Positions 21,689-26,240 of a stretch of DNA of 40,353 nucleotides are shown here, in pieces. The position numbers were made by a program, and so were the translations under genes. The DNA lies in IMG/VR virus record IMGVR_UViG_3300046777_000444, positions 1 to 40,353 of that record, one strand, 5' to 3'. Below the pieces are notes generated by a model. That model saw only the letters and a list, made by a program, of their open reading frames with translations, was not told where the DNA came from and did not search any database. This DNA is from a virus. Positions within the stretch are counted from its first letter, which is position 1. Every line of letters begins with the position of its first letter.

Positions 21689-21728
21689 CTCCTGTCTTAA
21701 GAAGTAAGCCGAGACTTTCTCGCCTTAC
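21689..21728 (-). promoter_or_regulatory. Leader CTTAAGACAGGAG with upstream hairpin
   Basis: On the minus strand a hairpin, GTAAG-G-CGAGA / TCTCG-G-CTTAC with AAG loop (21704-21728; ten pairs around one G-G mismatch), stands two bases before CTTAAGACAGGAG (21689-21701). The ATG of the 49-residue gene is eight bases further on. The hairpin has no T-run, so it is more likely a stabiliser or processing signal than a terminator. Confidence 0.7.
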
Positions 21729-21732
21729 TAGT

Positions 21733-21780
21733 GTCCCGCTATTGTCTCGAACAATGCGCCCTCTGTAAAGGGTGCGGGAC
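21733..21780 (-). ncRNA. tRNA-like minihelix (acceptor plus T-arm), element A
   Basis: On the minus strand GTCCCGC and GCGGGAC close a 48-base element. Its 3' half is a textbook T-arm: stem ATTG/CAAT, loop TTCGAGA (T54-T55-C56-R57-A58 pattern), directly stacked on the 3' acceptor strand. The space for D and anticodon arms holds only CCCT-TTACAG-AGGG. It cannot be a working tRNA. A similar element lies at 22380. An RNase P or processing substrate, or a protein-binding RNA, are possible. Confidence 0.55.
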
Positions 21781-21781
21781 T

Positions 21782-21803
21782 GTGAGTTTGCTCACTTGTT
21801 CCG
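21782..21803 (-). other. Short hairpin after the 58-aa gene
   Basis: GTGAG (21782-21786), TTTG loop and CTCAC (21791-21795) form a five-pair hairpin between the stop of the 58-residue gene and element A. No T-run follows on the minus strand. It may protect the 3' end of the upstream message. Confidence 0.5.
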
Positions 21804-21980
21804 TTATGCGCTCGCTTTCTCGTCTGCTATTTCGAGAAGATGTCCGAGGACTTGCATTAGTGCCCCTGCTCGTCCTGCTTGATAAGTTCGCTCCTGCATT
21901 GGCAAATCTTTATTTGCTGACATTGTTGAACTGTAGTTAAAACCCTCGGCAACGGTCTCGCGTAGTTGTTCTATTGTCAT
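21804..21980 (-). CDS. Hypothetical protein, 58 aa
   Basis: The product (MTIEQLRETVAEGFNYSSTM, then AGRAGALMQVLGHLLEIADE) is helical with a Gly-rich turn. The leader CTTAAGACAGGAG (21989-22001) precedes the ATG by eight bases. It lies between the 108-residue gene and element A. No family recognised. Confidence 0.7.
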   Translation of the reverse strand: MTIEQLRETVAEGFNYSSTMSANKDLPMQERTYQAGRAGALMQVLGHLLEIADEKASA

Positions 21981-22008
21981 TTTGTTTTCTCCTGTCTTAA
22001 GTCGTTAG

Positions 22009-22335
22009 TTATTTGACTAGTTCGATGAGGTGACGGGCGATGATGTCGAAAGGTAGTGAGCCCTGACCTCCGAGGACTTGCCCGATTATTTCGCACGCCT
22101 CGGGGCTAATGTTTGAGGAGATTAAATCCTTAACCTGCTCTACTAGGTCTGTCCATTCTTCGCGCAGGGTGTCGCTAAGTTCTGCCACGCCTTCGGCGTT
22201 GCGAGCCTTCTCCGTTAGTTCTTGCCACATTCCGAAATCATTTTCGGTAATGAGTAAGTAATCTTCGGCGAATTGGTCGGCGATAACCGCTCGGCGGATT
22301 TCTTCGCTAATTGCTTGCTCTGCTGTCGTGCTCAT
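22009..22335 (-). CDS. Hypothetical acidic helical protein, 108 aa
   Basis: All-helical and acidic (STTAEQAISEEIRRAVIADQ, DTLREEWTDLVEQVKDLIS, FDIIARHLIELVK). No cysteines in a metal pattern and no membrane segment. Leader CTTAAGACAGGAG (22341-22353) lies five bases before ATG, itself preceded by a nine-pair hairpin and element B. Function unknown. Confidence 0.75.
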   Translation of the reverse strand: MSTTAEQAISEEIRRAVIADQFAEDYLLITENDFGMWQELTEKARNAEGVAELSDTLREEWTDLVEQVKDLISSNISPEACEIIGQVLGGQGSLPFDIIARHLIELVK

Positions 22336-22340
22336 TGTTT

Positions 22341-22376
22341 CTCCTGTCTTAAGTAATAGAGGAACTTTTCCCCTAT
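22341..22376 (-). promoter_or_regulatory. Leader CTTAAGACAGGAG with upstream hairpin
   Basis: The minus-strand hairpin ATAGGGGAA-AAG-TTCCTCTAT (22356-22376; nine pairs with one G-U) is followed two bases later by CTTAAGACAGGAG (22341-22353). The AAG triloop and the two-base spacing are the same as in the copy at 21689-21728, which argues for a shared device and not a chance hairpin. Confidence 0.72.
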
Positions 22377-22379
22377 CGT

Positions 22380-22425
22380 GCCCCCGCTAGGTCTTGAACC
22401 TGCGCCCGCTGTCGAGTGCGGGGGC
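22380..22425 (-). ncRNA. tRNA-like minihelix (acceptor plus T-arm), element B
   Basis: On the minus strand GCCCCCGC pairs with GCGGGGGC (eight pairs). Inside, AGG/CCT closes a loop TTCAAGA with the canonical T-loop pattern, and the string GGGCGC precedes it just as in element A. Total length is 46 bases, so D and anticodon arms are missing. The first GCGGG inside the element could compete for CCCGC, giving two alternative folds. It follows the stop of the coiled-coil gene by eight bases. Confidence 0.55.
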
Positions 22426-22432
22426 TATTTTG

Positions 22433-22660
22433 CTAGGCGGTGACTACCTGACGTAATTCGCGCCTGTCTTCTTCTATGTTCTGTATCGCTGTTTCGTATT
22501 TCTCAAAATCTGAAATCAATTGACGAATCCTCAAGAGTTGTAAGGCTTGTAGTTCAATCCCTAGAACTCTGTTGATTTCTTTCTCTATCTCGTCTCTTTT
22601 TGAGTAGAAAAGCGATTCGCGCTCGTTCAGTTTTGCAATTCTTTCTTCTACGGTTTTCAC
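22433..22660 (-). CDS. Coiled-coil protein, 75 aa, GTG start
   Basis: Continuous charged helix (VEERIAKLNERESLFYSKRD, LQLLRIRQLISDFEKYETAI, EDRRELRQVV) with heptad-like spacing, so probably an oligomeric coiled coil. Start is GTG at 22660, eight bases after the leader CTTAAGACAGGAG (22669-22681). The candidate hammerhead lies directly upstream. Function unknown. Confidence 0.72.
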   Translation of the reverse strand: MKTVEERIAKLNERESLFYSKRDEIEKEINRVLGIELQALQLLRIRQLISDFEKYETAIQNIEEDRRELRQVVTA

Positions 22661-22685
22661 TTACGTTTCTCCTGTCTTAAGTCTG

Positions 22686-22731
22686 AAAAGTTTCGAGGCT
22701 CATCAGTTCCGACGTTTATCGGAAGACCGTC
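22686..22731 (-). ncRNA. Candidate minimal hammerhead ribozyme (type III layout)
   Basis: On the minus strand: GTC (22727-22725), a perfect six-pair stem TTCCGA/TCGGAA with loop TAAACG (22707-22724), CTGATGA (22706-22700), G-CCT-C as a one-pair stem II (22699-22695), and GAAA (22694-22691). All core bases of a hammerhead are present in order and in register. Cleavage would fall between 22725 and 22724. Weak points are the one-pair stem II and a stem III of about three pairs (A-U, C-G, U-G). A GNRA hairpin stands just upstream. Confidence 0.5.
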
Positions 22732-22747
22732 GCCCCCTTGCGGGGGC
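22732..22747 (-). other. GNRA-capped hairpin after the SprT-like gene
   Basis: Minus strand GCCCCC-GCAA-GGGGGC, six G-C pairs with a GCAA tetraloop, eleven bases after the SprT-like stop. It lacks a T-run, so it is not a classical terminator. A matching hairpin with GAAA loop precedes the second hammerhead-like element at 23440-23455. Confidence 0.75.
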
Positions 22748-22758
22748 TAGGTTTCGCC

Positions 22759-23388
22759 TTATGCTCGGGCTATGAATCGCGTCCCGCAATTTTGACACAT
22801 TGGCTGGCACAATTCAAGAGTCTTGGCAGATAATCTGATTTTTTCTCCACATCGGCATTCCGCCACTTTAAGATTCTTGTTGCGTCCTGCGCCTTTTTTG
22901 ATTTGCTCGGCGTCTGCCATTAGAACTAACGCAGATTCGATAAGTTCGAGTGCGTCCGCCCATCGTGTCGCGCAATCGTCGCTTACCTCGGTCACGCTCC
23001 ACCCGATACCCTTGCCTTGTGTAATTGTGAGACCTAACGCCTCGGCGGTTTCCTTAAATTTCTTGTTGTGATACCCGTCCCCCGTCACGCCTTGGATTCC
23101 ATTTTGGAGGTCTAGGGAATGCGCGGTCTCGTGTAGAAGAGTGCCGAGGACGGCACGTGCGCCTCTTTCGAAATAGTTCGCAGAAATCATTATCTCGTGG
23201 AATTGGTCTTCTCCCGCTTTCCAAATCTTGGCGTGCGTGAAATGTCCCATAGTTCGCCCCGTCTTGCGGGTGACTAGAATCGTGGCGCGGGGTGCGCCCG
23301 TTTCCTTGCGGATAATTGCGTGAGCGTCTTCTAGTGCCTTAGTAATCACCGATAGATTCTCGGTTTTTTGGATTGTTTCGGTGTTCAT
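22759..23388 (-). CDS. SprT-like zinc metallopeptidase
   Basis: The active site HETAH is at residues 86-90 (LLHETAHSLD) with a likely third ligand in GYHNKKF (His107). The C-terminal 40 residues have CRCGEK and CQNCGTRF, the zinc ribbon of SprT/Spartan-type proteins. In cells such proteases remove proteins crosslinked to DNA; here it may clear host proteins from phage DNA or act on another target. The start follows GACGGGAGAAGAA. It is flanked by folded RNA on both sides. Confidence 0.85.
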   Translation of the reverse strand: MNTETIQKTENLSVITKALEDAHAIIRKETGAPRATILVTRKTGRTMGHFTHAKIWKAGEDQFHEIMISANYFERGARAVLGTLLHETAHSLDLQNGIQGVTGDGYHNKKFKETAEALGLTITQGKGIGWSVTEVSDDCATRWADALELIESALVLMADAEQIKKGAGRNKNLKVAECRCGEKIRLSAKTLELCQPMCQNCGTRFIARA

Positions 23389-23390
23389 TT

Positions 23391-23401
23391 CTTCTCCCGT
23401 C
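23391..23401 (-). promoter_or_regulatory. Variant leader AGACGGGAGAAG
   Basis: Before the SprT-like gene the leader reads CTAGACGGGAG, a variant of CTTAAGACAGGAG with CGGGAG as ribosome binding site. The same variant (AGAAAGACGGGAG) precedes the 72-residue gene at 23680. The two most upstream genes of the cluster therefore use one version and the rest the other. Confidence 0.55.
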
Positions 23402-23441
23402 TAGTTTTCTGACCTCGTCAGGTGACGCCTTACGCCACGAC
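23402..23441 (-). ncRNA. Hammerhead-like element, degenerate
   Basis: Minus strand: GTC (23441-23439), stem GTGGCG/CGTCAC with loop TAAGG (23422-23438; one G-U), CTGACGA (23421-23415), GGTCA (23414-23410), GAAA (23409-23406). The order is the same as at 22686-22731, but the stem II closing pair is G-A, not G-C. CTGAC-GAG-GTCAG can form an ordinary hairpin instead (23409-23421). It may be a decayed or alternative ribozyme, or only a hairpin. Confidence 0.35.
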
Positions 23442-23455
23442 CGCCTTTCGGCGGT
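23440..23455 (-). other. GNRA-capped hairpin after the 72-aa gene
   Basis: Minus strand ACCGCC-GAAA-GGCGGT, six pairs with GAAA tetraloop, seven bases after the stop of the zinc-ribbon gene. No T-run follows. It runs directly into the GTC of the hammerhead-like element, as the GCAA hairpin nearly does in the other spacer. Confidence 0.75.
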
Positions 23456-23461
23456 TTCGGT

Positions 23462-23680
23462 CTAGTTTTGGATTCTAGTCAATACGGCGGGGTCAAATTG
23501 TTTTGCACATTCCGAGCCGACCGCCCAAAATCCTTGGGATTCTTTTGAATCCGATTCAATCGGCAGGATTTCTGCGCCAATTGTTAGATGAACATAAAAC
23601 GGATTTTTTCCGACCTTTCGACCGCATTCGCAACAAGCGTCATCATTCAAACCTTTTACCTGATAACCGATGCTTTTCAT
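23462..23680 (-). CDS. Zinc-ribbon protein, 72 aa, first gene of minus cluster
   Basis: The product (MKSIGYQVKGLNDDACCECG, then FYVHLTIGAE, FWAVGSECAKQF) has CCECGRK and a later GSECAK, a pattern common in phage proteins of unknown function. I prefer ATG 23680, four bases after GACGGGAGAA; a longer frame to 23749 runs through a hairpin and lacks a good site. As the first gene after the control region it may be expressed earliest. Confidence 0.72.
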   Translation of the reverse strand: MKSIGYQVKGLNDDACCECGRKVGKNPFYVHLTIGAEILPIESDSKESQGFWAVGSECAKQFDPAVLTRIQN

Positions 23681-23696
23681 TTTCTCCCGTCTTTCT

Positions 23697-23713
23697 TGGC
23701 GATACTTTCGCCA
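23697..23713 (-). promoter_or_regulatory. Leader hairpin of the minus cluster
   Basis: Minus strand TGGCGA-AAGTA-TCGCCA (23697-23713) is a perfect six-pair hairpin just before the leader AGAAAGACGGGAG and the ATG at 23680. A partial leader copy (CTTAAGACACGA) lies further upstream near 23741, without the ribosome binding site. Confidence 0.6.
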
Positions 23714-23754
23714 TAAGAGAATCTTCTCATTTCGTGTCTTAAGTTTCAACTTTT

Positions 23755-23796
23755 GGCGGTGTTAGATAGGTCACATTTTCACTCGAACAATTGTTC
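23755..23796 (-). promoter_or_regulatory. Possible minus-strand promoter with palindromic operator
   Basis: The perfect 12-base palindrome GAACAATTGTTC lies at 23785-23796. On the minus strand its TTGTTC half, 16 bases before TATCTA, could be the -35 of a promoter for the minus cluster, giving a start near 23755. Overlap of a palindrome with a -35 is typical of repressor operators. No DNA-binding repressor gene was identified, so WhiB or a host factor would be needed. Confidence 0.45.
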
Positions 23797-24105
23797 TATG
23801 AATTCCCCCCTCGTATTGGTTGAACATTCAATTAATTTGGATTCAATTCCTGAGCCCGCGATACCTGCGGGGGGGATAGTCCTCTCTCACTTACACGTCA
23901 ATTAAATGCTCATTTCTGATTTAAGTATGAGAATCCGAGATTTAAATAACTCTCAATCACTACTTAAGACCTAAGGAACTCTCACCATCTGCCAGAGGTC
24001 TAGAGTCTGCCTAGGGTGTCACCGCTCAAGGCGGTTTGACCCCACGCTTATTAAACTTCGCCTATTATATAATATATACTCACCCTAAATATTTCTGTTA
24101 TATAG

Positions 24106-24204
24106 GGGCTCTATATATGTATAAATCGGACATATTGGAGCCCAAAGGGCGACTTTTTAAAATATTTACCGAAAACCTGTTCGGTTTTCCGATTTGAACA
24201 GGTT
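24106..24204 (+). promoter_or_regulatory. Stacked alternative hairpins, possible attenuator of the virion operon
   Basis: GGGCTC (24106-24111) pairs with GAGCCC (24138-24143), but the same CCC can pair in GCCC-AAA-GGGC (24140-24150), which is followed by GACTTTTT as in a small terminator. Downstream GAAAACC/GGTTTTC (24171-24189) and AACCTGTTC/GAACAGGTT (24174-24182 with 24196-24204, nine pairs) exclude each other. Two successive either-or folds before the largest operon suggest attenuation or antitermination. Confidence 0.5.
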
Positions 24205-24238
24205 ATCTTATATGTATAGATATTTTATATATCTATAC

Positions 24239-24275
24239 GGAGCGTCGCTCCGCCTCTTGCGGGCTACGCGACGTA
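24239..24275 (+). other. GC-rich hairpin in the terminase leader
   Basis: CGGAGC-GTC-GCTCCG is a perfect six-pair hairpin with triloop (24239-24253). Its CGTCGC half can also pair with GCGACG at 24267-24272. It interrupts long AT tracts on both sides and lies about 100 bases before the terminase start. Confidence 0.6.
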
Positions 24276-24368
24276 ATATAATATATATAAATATTATATA
24301 GATATCAGGTGCCCATATTCTGACCGTTTATCTGGGGCGTTTATGTTAAGTTTTAACGGGGGTATTTG

Positions 24369-26234
24369 ATGGGACGTAAATCGGGTAAAATCGATATCCC
24401 AAAGGGCGAGGCTATGGAGCGAGTGCTCGAGCAACTTCGCCAAGGTAGCACCATAAAAGGGGCTATGGAGTCGGTTAACCGAAACGAGGTTACCTTCCGA
24501 CAATGGGTTATGGCTGACCCTGACTTTAAAGAGCGAAGCGATAAAGCCCGTCTAGAGGGCAAAGGGGTCAAGGCTGACCTAAAGAACCTAAAGGATATCT
24601 CCTTTGAGGAATTCTCTGAACAGTTTCTAGATACCAAGATTTTTCCACACCAAAGAACCTGGGTCGACCTGATTGAGGGTCGTGAACCTTCTTGGGTCCA
24701 CCCAGCGATGACCTTTGAACAAGGGGCGCATAACCGAGTTCTGATTAACGTTCCCCCTGAACACGCCAAGTCCACGGTACTGACCATCAACTACGTCACC
24801 TACCGAATTGCCACAAACCCAAATATCAGAATCATCTTGGTCTCCAAGACCCAGGGTATGGCACGAAAGTTTTTATCTGCGATTAAGACCCGCTTAAGCC
24901 ATCCGTCTTGGATTAAACTCCAAATGGCTTTCGGTCCTAACGGTGGATATAAGGCGGACTCTCCTACGTGGTCCGCCGATATGATTTACCTAGGTACAGG
25001 TCGTGATTCTGGCGAGAAAGACCCTACGGTGCAAGCCTTGGGTTTTGGTTCTCAAATTTACGGTGCACGTGCCGACCTGATTATCCTAGACGATGTCGTG
25101 ATGAACTCCAATGCCCACGAGTGGGAGAAGCAAATTGAATGGCTTCAGAAAGAAGTTATCACGCGTTTGGGTCGACACGGGAAACTACTTATCGTAGGCA
25201 CCCGTGTTGCACCCGTTGACCTTTACAAACAAATAAGGGACGGCTCTAACTGGACTGGTGGTAAATCGCCATTCACTTATATGGCAATGCCTGCAGTCCT
25301 CGAGTTTGATGAGAAGCCTGCTAACTGGAAAACGTTGTGGGCAAAGACGGACCGCCCTGAGGGCGAGAATGATGAACCTGATGAGCAAGGACTATATCCA
25401 AAATGGGACGGACCCGCTCTCTTCACTAGAAGAAGCGAAGTGGCACCTTCTGTCTGGGCAATGGTCTATCAACAAGAAGATGTCACCGAGGACGCGATAT
25501 TCCCGCCAGCAGCAGTTGCAGGATGTGTCAACGGTATGCGAAAGCGTGGACCGCTTAAACCTGGTGCTGCAGGGCATCCAAAACAAATCGAGGGTTATAC
25601 CGTTATAGGTCTTGACCCAGCAATGACGGGTAACACCGCTGCTGTGGTTACAACATACAACAAAGTTGACGGAATGATTTATGTGCTTGACTGCATAAAT
25701 ATGACAGACCCAACTCCAACAAAGATTAGAGACCTGATTGAAGATTGGGTCCAAAGATATAGACCACAAGAATTACGAATCGAAATCAATGCCCACCAGA
25801 AAGCCTACGCACTCGACGATGACTTGCGAAACTGGCTCTCAATGTACGGCTGCCAACTCAACTCTCACTTTACTGGTAAAAATAAGTGGGATACTTCTTT
25901 CGGTGTGGCTTCTATGTCGAGCCTTTTTGGTTCTCTTCGAGATGGAAGATTTCAAGACAACAATTTAATAGAACTACCAAGCAATGAAGGTAGCGAAGGT
26001 CTTAAGGCGCTAGTTCAACAATTGATTACTTGGAAGCCCGAGACCAGAAATGCAACCGACTGCGTGATGGCTCTCTGGTTTGCTGTGATTCGTTTACGTG
26101 AACTTATGCAAACAGGAACTCAGAAACAACGCTGGGTTCAAAATCGTTGGGCTACAAGAGCACAAACTCAACGTCGAATGTCAGTAAACATTGATGAAGC
26201 CATTGCAGAACAATGGCAAGGAATATACGGATAG
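24369..26234 (+). CDS. terL: Terminase large subunit with N-terminal helix-turn-helix
   Basis: DNA-packaging motor and nuclease. The ATPase has the variant Walker A VPPEHAKST (128-136) and Walker B LIILDD (237-242). The RNase H-like nuclease has GLDPAMTG (Asp416), RIEINAHQ and NATDCVMALW as acidic positions. Residues 12-62 (RVLEQLRQGSTIKGAMESVN, TFRQWVMADPDF) look like a helix-turn-helix normally found in small terminases. I see no separate small subunit beside it, so this fusion may supply DNA recognition. TTG at 24366 is an alternative start. Confidence 0.93.
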   Translation: MGRKSGKIDIPKGEAMERVLEQLRQGSTIKGAMESVNRNEVTFRQWVMADPDFKERSDKARLEGKGVKADLKNLKDISFEEFSEQFLDTKIFPHQRTWVDLIEGREPSWVHPAMTFEQGAHNRVLINVPPEHAKSTVLTINYVTYRIATNPNIRIILVSKTQGMARKFLSAIKTRLSHPSWIKLQMAFGPNGGYKADSPTWSADMIYLGTGRDSGEKDPTVQALGFGSQIYGARADLIILDDVVMNSNAHEWEKQIEWLQKEVITRLGRHGKLLIVGTRVAPVDLYKQIRDGSNWTGGKSPFTYMAMPAVLEFDEKPANWKTLWAKTDRPEGENDEPDEQGLYPKWDGPALFTRRSEVAPSVWAMVYQQEDVTEDAIFPPAAVAGCVNGMRKRGPLKPGAAGHPKQIEGYTVIGLDPAMTGNTAAVVTTYNKVDGMIYVLDCINMTDPTPTKIRDLIEDWVQRYRPQELRIEINAHQKAYALDDDLRNWLSMYGCQLNSHFTGKNKWDTSFGVASMSSLFGSLRDGRFQDNNLIELPSNEGSEGLKALVQQLITWKPETRNATDCVMALWFAVIRLRELMQTGTQKQRWVQNRWATRAQTQRRMSVNIDEAIAEQWQGIYG

Positions 26235-26240
26235 GAAACT

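Larger units (their letters stand above)
23750..24368. other. Gene-free control region between minus cluster and virion module
   Basis: About 600 bases without a credible gene. Contents: the palindrome at 23785; CCCGC/GCGGG hairpin (23855-23871); a second possible minus promoter (TTGACG, 17 bases, TATCCC around 23870-23900); ACCGC/GCGGT hairpin (24021-24035); TATAAT at 24068-24073 facing the terminase; then stacked hairpins to 24260 and an AT-only stretch to 24302. A replication origin could also lie here, but I see no clear iterons. Confidence 0.7.

Noticed and set aside
21733-22425. Two ordinary tRNA genes
   Set aside because: Acceptor stem and T-arm are present but only about 15-17 bases replace the D and anticodon arms, so no anticodon can be formed. 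Reported as tRNA-like elements instead.
23750-24365. CRISPR array or iteron origin in the control region
   Set aside because: The repeats are hairpin arms and AT tracts without regular spacing or equal spacers.
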